The notes beneath the pieces are model-generated. The model ran no database searches. It was not told where the DNA came from and was given only the letters and a program-made list of their open reading frames with translations. From Rapana venosa (Eukaryota; Mollusca; Gastropoda; Neogastropoda; Muricidae), in assembly GCA_028751875.1 (NCBI GenBank), contig CM054134.1:39664815-39728814 (forward strand): DNA of 64,000 bases, read 5' to 3'. The stretch's first letter is position 1. The number at the start of each line of letters is the position of its first letter. Below are positions 23,201 to 33,186 of the stretch, piece after piece. The position numbers and the translations under genes are program-made.

Positions 23201-23524
23201 TTTTTTTAAAGAATAGTTATTAAAACTAATGTCAGTTTTAGGACTGTTAATATATTTTCGCTCAGATTTGAGATTTTCATCAGTTTTCCGAAGTGTTCCA
23301 TCAGTTGTGTTCTTTGGCTGGTAGCCCTTGTCAAGGAGAAAGTATATTTTGAGAATGTCATGTGGCTCTCTGTTTCCTTGTTGCAGAAAACGTTGTTGTA
23401 TGACCCAATCAAACGAATCTCATGCAAGGCCATGATGCACCACCCATACTTCACCAACATGGACAAGTCCGTGTTACCAGCCAGTCTGATTGCCTTTGAA
23501 AACTACGAGGAAAGGTGCGACTGA
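13142..23524 (+). CDS. CDK1: Cyclin-dependent kinase 1 (cdc2), seven coding exons
   Basis: CDK1 is the Ser/Thr kinase that drives mitotic entry with cyclin B. Joined exons 13142-13178, 15605-15761, 17595-17718, 19835-20005, 20771-20934, 21383-21524 and 23387-23524 stay in frame, all with GT-AG introns, and give 310 residues (human has 297; the extra residues are a C-terminal tail ending EERCD). Visible landmarks, at the same numbers as human, are the glycine loop GEGTYG with Thr14/Tyr15 (Wee1/Myt1 targets), Lys33, HRDLKPQN with Asp128, DFG with Asp146, and activation-loop Thr161 in VYTHE. CDK1 rather than CDK2 is indicated by [31 protein letters not shown] and FHGDSEIDQ. The cyclin-binding helix reads PSTAVRE instead of PSTAIRE. 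The ATG at 13142 gives the family's usual N-terminus. RPTOR is the convergent neighbour. Confidence 0.95.
13345..13365 (+). repeat. Terminal fragment of the foldback element
   Basis: AGTAGGTAGCGGCAGCC is nearly identical to the outer end of the foldback element at 13803-14027. No matching second arm follows, so it is a solo end or a remnant. Confidence 0.5.
13803..14027. mobile_element. Foldback MITE-like element in CDK1 intron 1
   Basis: The left arm (about 13803-13890) starts AGTAGGTAGCGGCAGCCCCC and the right arm (about 13929-14027) ends GGGGGCTGCCGCCACCTAGT. The arms are about 90 bp, inverted and roughly 85-90% alike, both holding AAATTTTCGGTCTTTTC and the complement of GTAAAACAGAAGCGGAGTAA. 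The loop is only about 40 bp. Arms this long with no coding capacity fit a foldback MITE; the parent superfamily is not clear because the target duplication is short or lost. Confidence 0.8.
14095..14306 (-). mobile_element. SINE family S2, minus strand, with tRNA-like head
   Basis: Read on the minus strand, a B-box-like GGTTCAATTCCC (complement of 14210-14224) lies 3' of an A-box-like region, followed by a body with AGATAAGATGATAAATCGAG and GGTCCCACGATC. This matches the order in the copy at 36048-36378. The element sits directly beside the foldback MITE in CDK1 intron 1. Confidence 0.6.
14583..14662 (+). repeat. CCTTGAAAA-type dispersed repeat, copy 1
   Basis: Repeated CCTTGAAAA/CCTTGAATC phrases (four within 80 bp) end in CCTTGAAAATGGAC. 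A related stretch with CCTTGAAACCTTGAAAAG lies at 27665-27750. Confidence 0.4.
15605..15761 (+). CDS. CDK1: CDK1 coding exon 2
   Basis: Completes Gly13 and runs to HPTIV plus two bases of the next codon. It carries Thr14/Tyr15, catalytic Lys33 (in VALKKIRLE) and the C-helix, here PSTAVRE at residues 45-51. Acceptor TCAG at 15601-15604; donor AC|GTAAG at 15762. Confidence 0.95.
16120..16175. repeat. Homopolymer A/C tract in CDK1 intron 2
   Basis: A run of As is followed by about 20 Cs. The open frames through it (Gly/Phe-rich on the minus strand) are artefacts of homopolymers. Confidence 0.8.
16240..16560 (+). repeat. Possible dispersed repeat shared with 26960-27180
   Basis: TTTGGCTAAGTGCTTCAC followed by TTGACCAATCACAG resembles GATTGGCCAAGCGCTTCAG followed by CTGACCAACCATTA near 27120. 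The shared part is short and degraded, so the pairing is tentative. Confidence 0.3.
17155..17335. repeat. (CT)n microsatellite in CDK1 intron 2
   Basis: About 75 bp of pure CT followed by interrupted pyrimidine tract; mirrored Arg/Glu and Ser/Leu open frames are artefacts. A smaller CT tract lies at 16990-17060. Confidence 0.9.
17595..17718 (+). CDS. CDK1: CDK1 coding exon 3
   Basis: Encodes the hinge and CDK1 signature [20 protein letters not shown] and ends in phase 0 at Lys106 (AAG|GTAATG). The acceptor is TTTCAG at 17589-17594. An upstream in-frame stretch is intronic. Confidence 0.95.
17870..18136 (+). repeat. Dispersed repeat R3, copy 1 (CDK1 intron 3)
   Basis: A pyrimidine-rich half (CACCTCCTTGGTC, CCTTCTTGGTCCATTCTCC, TTTTTTCCAGAAAGA) is followed by GGGCCTGACTTGTCAGG, GGCAGTGCAACACATTT and a CTCATATAAGAGACAACAGT end. 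The same order recurs at 27330 (plus) and 53281 (minus). No tRNA head, TIR or ORF is seen. Confidence 0.7.
18412..18476. repeat. Compound (CT)n(TA)n(GT)n microsatellite
   Basis: CT, TA and GT tracts are joined end to end in CDK1 intron 3, just upstream of the TTAA-flanked element. Confidence 0.85.
18598..19670. mobile_element. TTAA-flanked piggyBac-like element (family T3) in CDK1 intron 3
   Basis: TTAA lies at 18594-18597 and 19671-19674. The inner ends are CTCTCTACTACCG and, inverted, CTCTTCTACTACCG. Two GC-rich palindromes lie inside the left end: GGCGGGT-TG-ACCCGCC (centre about 18620) and GGGC-N6-GCCC (centre about 18662). The 1073-bp element holds acidic, coding-like fragments (18844-19080) but no intact transposase. 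TTAA targeting is the known hallmark of the piggyBac superfamily; assignment beyond that is inference. Confidence 0.75.
18844..19080 (+). pseudogene. Possible remnant of a transposase N-terminus
   Basis: An ATG at 18844 opens 63 codons containing [18 protein letters not shown]; after a frame change near 19010 an acidic run follows ([12 protein letters not shown]). piggyBac-type transposases commonly start with acidic, low-complexity segments, and the position inside a TTAA element fits. There is no DDE catalytic region, so this can only be a relic. It could also be chance open frame. Confidence 0.35.
19835..20005 (+). CDS. CDK1: CDK1 coding exon 4
   Basis: Residues 107-163 hold the catalytic loop [10 protein letters not shown] (Asp128), the metal-binding DFG (Asp146) and the activation segment up to VYTHE, with Thr161 the expected CAK site. 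Fifty-seven whole codons; acceptor TTTCAG, donor GAG|GTTAG. Confidence 0.95.
20468..20560 (+). repeat. CAGGGGGCT...CCCCCTAA hairpin-type repeat
   Basis: GCTTCAGGGGGCTGTACCCC continues into CTAACCCCCTG and then GGAGGGAGAGGGGTCACACC with CTCTCCC. Both halves fold into hairpins. A short relative (GCTTCAGGGGCAGTTGCCCC) lies at 22675. The class is unknown. Confidence 0.4.
20771..20934 (+). CDS. CDK1: CDK1 coding exon 5
   Basis: Encodes [14 protein letters not shown] (APE motif), [11 protein letters not shown] and [14 protein letters not shown]. It ends two bases into Arg218. Acceptor GTGCAG, donor AG|GTAAGC. Confidence 0.95.
21383..21524 (+). CDS. CDK1: CDK1 coding exon 6
   Basis: Encodes [20 protein letters not shown] through [11 protein letters not shown], part of the kinase C-lobe. 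The donor CAG|GTGCTC is weaker than the others but keeps phase 0 with exon 7. Confidence 0.93.
22240..22500. repeat. Pyrimidine-rich microsatellite in CDK1 intron 6
   Basis: CT tracts, two poly-C runs and a CA tract are intermixed; Ser/Leu/Pro-rich open frames are artefacts. Confidence 0.85.
22858..22960 (+). mobile_element. SINE S2-like tRNA head
   Basis: TAGCCTAATGGTTAGATGTT followed by AAGCTCATGATCTC resembles the A-box side of the SINE at 36048-36378. The B-box position is degraded (GGGTTGGAGCC). Confidence 0.45.
23387..23524 (+). CDS. CDK1: CDK1 coding exon 7 (last)
   Basis: Encodes [21 protein letters not shown] and a tail of about 20 residues ending EERCD, then TGA at 23522-23524. 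The tail is longer than the human one and does not match a motif I recognise. Confidence 0.94.
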   Translation, partial: KTLLYDPIKRISCKAMMHHPYFTNMDKSVLPASLIAFENYEERCD

Positions 23525-25445
23525 AAGGCTGTGCCTTGGAGTCAAGTGCCCTGCCACAATACTTTCCTTTGCAACTACAATGTATTTTCACGTCTCGGTC
23601 TTGCCTGTTCAGACACATACTGTGTCAGGTATTGGAATAATCGAGAGACAGAGCAGGTTGGGTGAGTGTTGTCCAGGACATGGAAAACTCTTCTGGAGCC
23701 TGATAGGATAAGTAGAGTACCCAAACACCCAAGTTGAGAAATTGGATTAGGGTTGGTGGGGAACTAGCCTCCTGTGCTTTTGTTTTGTGATGAACTACCC
23801 AATGTATCCTGTTCATTTTCATCACTGTTTTGATTGAAAGGGTTGGTTTATTCCTATTCTCCTCAGATATAGTCAAAAGGAGGAGGAGGAGGAGGGTTTA
23901 TTGAATTGTCAGACCAGGACTTGAAGAAGACAAGTGTGTTTTCTATTTTTTTCTGTGTGTGAATTTTTTTTTTTTTGGGGGGGGGGGGGGGGGGTATGTT
24001 GCATGAGGGAGGATTAGACCAGGACTTGAAGAAGACAAGTGTGTTTTCTATTTTTTTCTGTGTGTGAATTTTTTTTTTTGGGGGGGGGGGGGATGTTGCA
24101 TGAGGGAGGATTAGAAGATATTTATTTTCTAGCCTTTTCACATACATCAGAAAAAGAGATGGGTGAGAAGTAGCTTATATTTAAATGATCAGAACTGGAT
24201 TTCGAGAAACTAATTTGTTTTCTCTGTTTATTTTATTTATTTATTTTATTATTATTATAGAGTGGGGAGTGGAAGAAAGAAAAGGACAGCATCTATATAA
24301 ATTTATTACAAGCAAGGTCACAGCCATATTTTTATATGTATTTTGTATTACTGTCCACTTTCAAAAAGAACTCTGTATTGGCCTCTGTTGTGCTCTATGC
24401 CGTGAAAAAGGAATTTTATATTATTTATACCAGTTTCGGTTTGTTAGTTCATTTCAAGCCTACATTTTCTGTTCTGCAAAAGTCATTTCTCTTTACATCT
24501 GTGACGGCGCTAAGTAGTGATAAAATACAGTTGTGGTTCATTACCAGTGATAGACCTGCAATTGTGGTTCATTAGGTTTAGAAAGGACCTCTGTTTATAT
24601 CTAATGTAATCAGGGAATTAAAATGTTTGACAATAAGAAGTTGATAGATTGGAAGATGCCAGCATTTGTTTGTAATTGGAAAATGTGCATGCTTGTGAAC
24701 AAGTCTGGAGTGAGCATATGAGTATTTTGTATGAACTAACCTCGTGTGTAAGAGAATTCAAGAAAGGGAATCATTTTTGTATGTCTTTTCTTTATTGCTT
24801 TGCAAGTACCACTCAAGTGTTCATGTATGTTTGGTCCAGCATTTGTGGTGTTCACGTAACTTTTCTGCCTGCCTCCAGTCTTTATGACTAGCATGTAGTC
24901 TTTGTGTGCACTATATTCAATCGATAACATATATATGTGTTGATTTGTGTTCAGTTGATTAAGTCGGACAATAGCTTTTGTGTTTTACTGGTTGTCTTCA
25001 AATCCTCTTTTGTTGTTGTTGAGTTTTCTTTGGTTTTGTTTTGTTTTGTTTTGTTAACCAGATATTTCTGGAAAGATTCAAACTTCTTGAGATGGGTAAC
25101 TGCAAATGCAGAAACTTTTCATAACACAACAAATTTTACAAAAATTTTTTATCGGGATTGCTATCCTAATGTGCTTTGAAAAAAACTTATTTCATACCAA
25201 ACAAGTTTGTTTTGATTTTAAAGTTAAATTCACATGTAAACTTGAATAGAAGCATGAAAAAAAATATTTAAAAATTAGGGATTTGGTCTTTTATGACTGT
25301 TAGGTAATTTTTCTCCTTTCTGATCCTGCATCTTGTAGACATATACCCCTGATGTATGGATGATCAAGCAGAACTGTTGCAATGAAAAATAATGACAAGG
25401 GCAGTTTGGTCATTCAGACTCTGAAATAAATTTCTGTTTTAGTCA
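23525..25445 (+). other. CDK1: Probable CDK1 3' UTR
   Basis: No further coding sequence follows the stop. AATAAA at 25425-25430, followed by a T-rich stretch, is the best polyadenylation signal; ATTAAA near 24617 is an alternative. The stretch holds a 105-bp tandem duplication with U/G homopolymers (23911-24118). The boundary is inferred. Confidence 0.4.
23911..24118. repeat. CDK1: 105-bp tandem duplication with T-run/G-run
   Basis: AGACCAGGACTTGAAGAAGA starts at about 23911 and 24016. Each copy ends in a T run, a G run (about 18 and 12 Gs) and ATGTTGCATGAGGGAGGATT. It lies in the probable CDK1 3' UTR, in sense orientation. Confidence 0.85.
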
Positions 25446-26214
25446 CTGGGGCAGTTTTCATTTCACATTCCACTGCCATGCAGGTCAAGTACCAATTGTG
25501 CCTGTATTGATGTAATTTTGATTTATAGGAGACTGCAAACGATAGAATGGTACCAGACAGAAGCACAGGGACATATGGCAGCATTTACGCACTTGTCCTC
25601 ATAAGAAAACTATTGGTAATTCTGATTGTTGCTCACCATTTAGTGTTAACAAAGGTGTGTGGTGTGATACTAGACATCTTGGTGATGACCATTGTGGTTA
25701 GTTTTCTTAGAAACAACTTGCAGTAAGCTATCTTGATGGGTTGGTGCTCTGAGAAAGTACAGCTTTGAATTCTTTTCCTTTTTTATGTAATGTGTGTGCG
25801 AGAGAGAGAGAGAGAGAGTAATGGTCAGAAGCAAGCAGTGTAATCATGAAAAATGCTGTATTTGCTTGCAGTTCAATGCAGCAGTCATTGATTAAACTTG
25901 ATGACCACTGATACTTTTGCATTTGTCTTTCAGTCAAAGGAAGTGGAAATGTGTGGTGTGAAAGACATTGAAGCATCTTATGGCATGTGAAAGCCTACAT
26001 GTTTCATCAGATACTGTCAGATTTTTGTTTTATATGAAATACATTAAAGTGGGGAAAAAACCATATGGTAAGGAAACAAGTGCCGTCTTCTTTCTTGACA
26101 CTAGCAGAGCAGCACCAGCGACTTGCAGCTGGTCGTTTTCAATCATTATGTCACTGCCATTGAACAATCAGTCAGACTCATACTTGTAATGCAGATGGTC
26201 AAAAGGTACCCCAT

Positions 26215-26428
26215 AACCTATGGGGTCGTTAGGGAGCGAGATGTCGGAGACCTTGGCTTCTCTGTAGGCCAGCGTCTTGAGGAAAGTGCCCCATTTCTTC
26301 TCGCTGCTTTACCTTCCCTGTCCCTAAAAGGGGCAGGTATCCATTTACAGCTTGGAAGGGGGGCAGGGACTGCTGCATCGGTTTGGGGAGAGCAAGTGCT
26401 CTGACCACTGAGCTTGTCCCATCCCAAT
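26215..26428 (-). mobile_element. tRNA-derived SINE (family S3), minus strand
   Basis: Read on the minus strand, the head GACAAGCTCAGTGGTCAGAG with CACTTGCTCTCC resembles a tRNA A-box region, with a degraded B box after it. The body, ending near a GGTACC, includes ATGGATACCTGCCCC and AATGGGGCACTTTCC. It differs from S1 and S2. Confidence 0.5.
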
Positions 26429-26959
26429 GCAGATGGTGCCACTTTTAAATCTGAGCAAATTTCAAACACCTATGAAAATAACACTCCTTTTTACTGCTAT
26501 GTGACATAGACTATGACCTTACCAACTTTCAGCAAAGTCCAGAAATCAATATTCAGTGCTCTGGAATGTCCAACTTCTCCACAAGTTTTCTTATCCTTGT
26601 GATAGGGGTGGTAATCATTCTTGGGTGTTGTTCCTTATGTTTTCAGTAGCAGCGTCATTTAATGCATAGCTCTTAAATGAACAATAAGATTAGAAAAGAA
26701 AAGATCTACTGATTGGTCCATCAACAGCTGCAACAGGTTACCGACCGCACGTTGGTTTTCTTGTAGACATGCAAAGGCAGTGCTGATTCTAGACGGTGCC
26801 ATTGTGGGATTCTTAATCTCCTACCAGGGCTGCCTGTATTACAGTTGATCTTAGAGAAAGGGGCATAAATAAGGAGGTAGCTCAAAACAGAGAGATGGAG
26901 AAAGCTCATCTATGTCAAACCTCCCCTGGGAGAAACATGACAAAAAAGGAGTTATCTCC

Positions 26960-27180
26960 TAGGCGCAACAAAAATTGCGCATTGAGTGCAAAAAAAAGAA
27001 AACGAAGGAACCGGGAGGTGTATCACTGAATGATGGATGCACCATTGTGGCTGCTGCGTGTTCAGCCTGAATTTATTACAGTATATAAAACTAAATACTG
27101 TTTTCTGTCGATGTTTGTGATTGGCCAAGCGCTTCAGTTCTGACCAACCATTAGTTTAAACAGAATTGATTCAAGAAAAG
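26960..27180 (+). repeat. Possible dispersed repeat shared with 16240-16560
   Basis: GATTGGCCAAGCGCTTCAG and CTGACCAACCATTA match the order seen near 16456. Weak evidence from a short shared core. Confidence 0.3.
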
Positions 27181-27329
27181 TGTCACAAAAATATAAGCAC
27201 ACCTTGACAGAACAAGAAGTAAGCTTACAGTAGTCCTGTCATAATTTACATTTACACATTGTGATGGATGACCAACCATTGTATCCGTTTACTACCAATG
27301 CATCAGGCGGGGAGGGGTGGGGGTATAAA

Positions 27330-27610
27330 AAGCATCCCCACATTCTGGAAATATTTGTGCTGGAAAGGTCCTCTTTTCTATCAATCTCTTTGTTTCTGCC
27401 TTGTGGTTTTTTTCTTTCTGTCACCTCCTTGTCTATTTTCTGCCTCCTTGGTCCATTCTCCTGCACTTATTCCAGAAAAAAAATCAAAAGATATTCCCTT
27501 TTATGCTCAAGTTGGATGCACTGGGCCTGACTTGTCAGGCGCTTTATGGCAGTGTGATGCATTTTCGTTCATATAACAGACAACAATAGTTGCTGTTTTA
27601 GCGTTCAATG
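27330..27610 (+). repeat. Dispersed repeat R3, copy 2
   Basis: GCATCCCCACATTCTGGAAA leads into the pyrimidine-rich half, then GGGCCTGACTTGTCAGG, GGCAGTGTGATGCATTTTCG and TTCATATAACAGACAACAAT. This is the same order as at 17870 and, inverted, at 53281. Confidence 0.7.
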
Positions 27611-27664
27611 ATGAAGAAAGAAAACAAAATGGCAAGCAACGCAATTGTTTGGAGAAGCAGGATT

Positions 27665-27750
27665 TGTACAGGTCCTTGAAACCTTGAAAAGTCCTTGAAA
27701 AATGGAATGGCCTTTAAAAGGGCTTGAAAATCATCAAATTTTCTCAAGGC
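27665..27750 (+). repeat. CCTTGAAAA-type dispersed repeat, copy 2
   Basis: GGTCCTTGAAACCTTGAAAA followed by GTCCTTGAAAAATGGAATGG and AGGGCTTGAAAATCATC resembles 14583-14662. Confidence 0.4.
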
Positions 27751-28369
27751 CAACAGCAATCTACTCTCAACACCAATAAAAATTGTTTTCAGAAAGATTG
27801 AACTTAAACACATGCCACACAACACGCACACAGTTCTCTCATTCCTCACATCCTACTGCTCCTTTAATCAATTAATGCTGCTTCCCTGAAATTTCATGAC
27901 TTTGTCAGAAAATCTGTCTATACATCCACAGAAATTGTTTTCAATTTAACTAAATAAAGGAAGTTCAGTACGTAAAGCGTGTGAGCACGCCCATTCTCCC
28001 ACACAATACAACTGATGCACCATACACTGTGGTAGTACAGCCACCCATGCTTTTTAGAATGAAGGCACTGTCCCATGAATATGCTCTTTACAGGGTGATT
28101 GCTTGGACACCCATCCTTGTGATGAAAAATCAATGCTCCCTGCTAAATCTTGGTGATATCGTCCATGCTAGTACATTTCACAGAGAGATCTGTTACTAGA
28201 GCATGCACTGCATACAGTGCAATGTATGGGGTCACAGTGTGTGTGTGTGTTAATGATACTGATGTTTACTACTTTTTGCCATTGTATAGACTGACCTGCG
28301 TAATGACAGTATGCTTCTGAGAAGTAAATACATCACATATGTACACACATACACATTATCTCTTTTTAA

Positions 28370-29775
28370 CCATCTTGTCCCCGGTCCGGCCGCAGCCGAC
28401 AGTAACAGAGGCTGCCGCTAGATTCCAATACGACCGCAGCTGACAGTTGGTGCTGCCCACGTGGGCAGTACTTTTCCATCACACACAGATCTCGTGGTTT
28501 TCACACTATGTGTCTGAAAATTGGTGGGGCGATGCAGGGAGGGTGTCAGAGGGTTCCAGTGATAAATTTAGACCACTAACATGCGTGTAGTGTGGAGGGA
28601 AGGAAGAAATAACAGCCAGCGACCGGAATGCTTTTCAATGGTGCAGCGTGGTGAAAAAAATGGCGTTTTCTTTAGTAGCAGACGATTCATCTGATTAGCG
28701 AGACGATAAATTGAATGTTATTGTCTTGGAAGTAGAAACATTTGAATGAGAATTGTTAAGTGAGTCCAATATTAAACGCTTATGAGGAAGAAGAGGAAGG
28801 AAATGCAGTTAGGGAGTAGAGTGAGCCTGAAAATAACGTGCTACACAGCACATTCATGACCTGTGCTACACACACCAACTGTGGAGAAATTTGACCTCCC
28901 GGCCAGTCCGCGGCATAGACGCCTGAAAACGATGCCTGTTTACGTTTTCTCATTATTACCACACTTTTGCTTTGAAACTGCAATGGCAGAATAATGAAAA
29001 TAGCAAGAAGGAAAATAAAATAGGTCTCTGGTCTGCCAAGGTTCGACAGGTGACAGCAATGGGTACACCCCCCCACACATCCATAATTTGTGATGTGATG
29101 TGACCCTGAGCCACCACTACGACTACTTTAGAGACTACCAACATTAAAATTTTGTAGGGTTACAGAAGTTCTGTGTTGTTTCGAATTTGTCACACCTGTG
29201 CTGTGACAAAGGTGACAGTCATGTACAATAATACACTTCTGTACACTTAACAAACATGTGGTAGCACACACAGATATGAACTGCAGTATAAAGGTCACAT
29301 GTTGATTGAATATGACTTGTTTTCAAAAGAAAAAAATAGTTAAACAAAACTTCTGTCTCCTCGAGACATACCATAAAACAACAGGTGCTATGGGGACATT
29401 GTGTGACACATCCTTGAAGTACTATTGCGCATAACTATTGGTAAACATCAGCTGGGTATCAGTTCCTTATTCGACACTAACATGCTTGAACTATTGTCAA
29501 ATTCATTCAGGATTTGCTGTTTTATCATATATACCATACTTTTACCGGTGATTGGTGACAAATAAGGTGACAATGACACGACATCTGGTGACCAGACACA
29601 TAAACTTGCGTCTAAATGCAAGTACAAAGACATACCTAGCTTGTGACAAAATTTCAGCTTGATAACTTGTCATGCACACACACAATTGTCTTAGGAGTAA
29701 AGTAAGTCAGTTGTTGGTAGAAAACCTTCAAAATCTACAGGCAGTTTAGCTCTGTAGAATCCAACAACAAGGGGG
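28370..29775. mobile_element. Candidate TTAA-flanked element (family T4)
   Basis: TTAA lies at 28366-28369 and 29776-29779. The inner ends read CCATCTTGT and, inverted, CCCCCTTGT. Inside the left end are GC-rich palindromes, including the perfect CTGCCCACGTGGGCAG (28453-28468). An ATGGCG at 28660 opens a short acidic frame (ADDSSD) that soon stops. The terminal repeat is short, so the ends may be chance. Confidence 0.35.
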
Positions 29776-29914
29776 TTAAATCTACTTAAAATTATAGTTG
29801 CCATTATTAAATATAATCCCTATCCTAGGCATCACCCAACCATACACACACATGCATGGTGTGTCACAATGCCAAGCAATGTATCTTTCCTAATCGCACA
29901 CATATCTCTAAAGT

Positions 29915-30010
29915 CAGAATGCGGCTACTTTCATGGTAGGCAAAAAGTCACATATGCAAAATCTCACCATTGGTGAACCTCAAGAGTTCTAGATGAACAG
30001 GGATGAAAAA
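29915..30010 (+). repeat. Dispersed repeat R4, copy 2
   Basis: GTCAGAATGCGGCTACTTTC, then CACATATGCAAAATCTCACC and ATTGGTGAACCTCAAGAG: the R4 order. Confidence 0.65.
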
Positions 30011-32284
30011 AACAACAAAACCCCAACACACATACATGATAATGCCAAGTGAAGCATCTTTCCTGAGCTTGCTTTTCTTCATTTTTTTCCCATGTGAACA
30101 TACATCCCGTGCACTTGTCTAGCCCCCCTGTCTATTTAATGCACAGGCGTCTTGCTCACATCAACGGATTTGAAAATACTAATTTAAAAAGAGTGGGGAG
30201 CAGTGCTTTTACAAGGTGAGCTCATTTTGTTGTTGGGGGGAGGTGGCTATTTGGTTCTATTTCAGTGTCTAACATCTCCCAATACTGTGCACTTCTCCTA
30301 CCCATGTGCTACAAATCCCAAACCCACTACACCCCTAGCTTGTCACGTTCAATCAAAGGACAAGTATTAAATTCACAAGGGACTTTCCAGTGTTAGGACA
30401 TTATAAGACTGCAGACCTGAATAGGTTTTGCATTGTTCCTGTGCCTCTGTCTGTCTGTGGATTTCAGGGGTAACTTGTGATCTTTTTTAACATTTCAAAA
30501 GCAGGATACAATTGACTTGTTCCCCTTATATCTGTGACTAACACACAGCCACATAATTTAAGTAGCACACAACCACAGGGCCAAATGGATCAGAGGTAAA
30601 TTGTTTCACCTCCTTGGCAAATGGCTGTCATGCCTGCATCAACCAGGCACATCCTGTTTCTATTTTCATTTCTTGATAATTATATCAGACTGGTTTTTAA
30701 GATTTTTAACCTTTTCCCTACGGGTAACCTGCAACAGGGTAACCAACCATCTACTAGCCCTTCCCTCTGTATCACCCACTACTGGGTTACAGAAGCAAAC
30801 AAATGCGCACAGTGCACATGTACTGGGAAAGAGGAGTTCTCTCTTGTAACATAGGGTTAATGTTAAAAAGGAGTTAGCCATCATCTGAAGAGGGCAAGAG
30901 AGTGACATTATCTCTGTGTGTGAGTGTGTTGGGGTTTTTTGTTTGTTAACTGAACTCAAGACATATTTGTTACTCATTTCTTTATTCAGAAGACTGCAGG
31001 ACATGACATTTTCATGTGTTTTTGAAGTCAAGACAAACATTTGTTATCATATTTTATTAAGAACAACAGACGATCCATTGATTGACATGTGCACATCAAC
31101 ATTTTAATGAAGAAAATTCTGTAAACCTTTCATATGTGCACATTATAAAATCAAACAATTGCATTGATTATTTGCTCATACAAAAGCGGTTTCCACAGAA
31201 ACGAAATGCATGACTCACACTCAAGATCACATTAAAAAAAAAAAAAAGAAAGAAAAGAACTATCACTTTCTCACAACAAACAGCAGACTGAAGCCAAGTT
31301 TTGAAAATGGTCACATCATAAGTACTAGCTAACTGCCTGAAAAACGCAAAGACAAGAAAACATTTCTGGGACAATAAAACAACAAAACACTCGCCTGTGC
31401 TATAATACATACCTACACAGTTCATTAACAGAGACGGGTGCAATAAAGGTCAGCCCTGACTTTAGAGATCAGGTATGCAATAGAGCAGAGAGGTAACCTG
31501 AACTGAACACAAAATGCTGAAAGATCACACGACAATAATGCAAACACACACTGCCAACTAAATCACAGCTTAACATAACCTGTGCCTGATCAATAATAAA
31601 TTGCAATGGCTAGAGCCAACACTACACAAACAATTCAAGAATGGGTGTTCATGCAAAATGCCTTTCTTGAATGTCATGATTTCTTGTGATTTATTTCTTC
31701 AAGTCTGCTTCCACTTAACTCAATTTTCTATTTTATTTTGTACTGAGCAGATCCTTCATAAATGCAAGTATACAAGTCTTCCATACACAACCTATATTTT
31801 CATTCAGTGCAAAACCCCAATAACTTAATGGCTAGGTCTTATATTTTTGTTGTCGTTGTTGTCAGACGGAAACACGTAAATTGATAAAAGTTTTGATGAG
31901 AAAATCATCCCTTCACAATGTACTATAAACCATCCGCCACTGGCTTGAATATTATGTCTAGCAGAGCTTTCCTATCCCAACTAAGCAATTTACATATTGA
32001 AATAACGCTCTGTATGGGTTACATGGTAGACTACACTACATCCAACACTTTCGGCCCTCATCTTTACTTACCTGTTGAAGGTTTTTGTCTCAATTCAGGG
32101 GCAAGTTCTATGTTTGGTACACCAATTCCCTACTTTTCAATGGCTTTTCTTGACAAATGTATTTATGTAGGAGAAAAAAAAAAGGTGGGGTGGTTCTTGA
32201 TGTTTATGTCTTCTAAATATGCAGTAAAGGGGCTGGGGGAAGTCTTTTTGCTGATGTCTATGTCTGTTTTGTTGTTTTTATTCC

Positions 32285-32385
32285 TTGGCTAGAGCTCTGA
32301 GGTTACCAATGGGGAGATTTTTGCATATACGACCATCCCCCCCCCCCCCCCCAATCATTTAGGCAGCTACATTCCGACTTCAGGG
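32285..32385 (-). repeat. Dispersed repeat R4, copy 3 (inverted)
   Basis: On the plus strand TGGCTAGAGCTCTGAGGTTA, CCAATGGGGAGATTTTTGCA and, after a poly-C run, CAGCTACATTCCGACTTCAG; these are complements of the R4 motifs. Confidence 0.6.
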
Positions 32386-32417
32386 ATGGTGTCTAAACAT
32401 TGACACCTGTGTGCATG

Positions 32418-32690
32418 CATTAAAAATTTGTCATCCATTTCTACTAGCATGAAATGGCCTACTCTTCCAAAAGGTGGAACATGTTTTTAATGTCTGCGCA
32501 AAATGTTCTGCATGCATTTGCACACAGGGCCTTGGTTTATAATCTCATCTGAAGGACTTTAACATTCAGTTCGATTTTCTTGTCAAGATGGGAAGAAAGG
32601 GCAAAGACAGAAATGAACCCAGAACCTCATGGTTTACTTGATAGGCAGATGAATGCCTTTACTGTCCTGCCACCTTCGTTCTTTTGTCTT
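32418..32690 (-). mobile_element. SINE family S2, minus strand
   Basis: Shares GTCATCCATTTCTACTAGCA, TGGCCTACTCTTCC, GCAAAATGTTCTGC and GGTTTATAATCTCATCTGAA with the copy at 36048-36378. The tRNA-like head lies at the right end and is degraded. Confidence 0.65.
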
Positions 32691-33186
32691 CTAAATATGC
32701 TGTTTAAAGGTTTGAGGTGGGGGGATGTTCTTGTTGATCTCTATCTTCTAAACATGCTGCTGGAAAACAACAGTTCTGAGGCCAAAATAAGGGGAAAGTC
32801 AGTATAATGTGAACATACTGAACAAAAGCCGTAATTCCCAGAGGAACCAATACTTGAAGTGATGCTACTGGTTCCAGCACCTCCCACCAGCATGATACTG
32901 GTAACATCTTGCTCAATGCTGGGTCTAGAAGGGTTTTAACTATCATACTTACCTCATATACACTTGTGCAACATTATACCCGTCATTCTATTCTAATCAA
33001 ACTTCTATCAAGATGTTCAGGAACAATTTACAAATGAAAACTTGAGCTGTGCACAACACAATACAAAAGAAAATAATGACACATAAGTTACAAAACACAC
33101 CCAAAATATTGTGAACTGTGATGAATACTGAAGCAAGTCCACCAAAATCAACACTATTAAGAGAGAGATCATCTTCCCCCGTGTCC

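Noticed and set aside
13142..23524. CDK2 or CDK3 identity for the kinase
   Set aside because: [31 protein letters not shown] and FHGDSEIDQ are CDK1 features, although parts of the C-lobe ([14 protein letters not shown]) also look CDK2-like.
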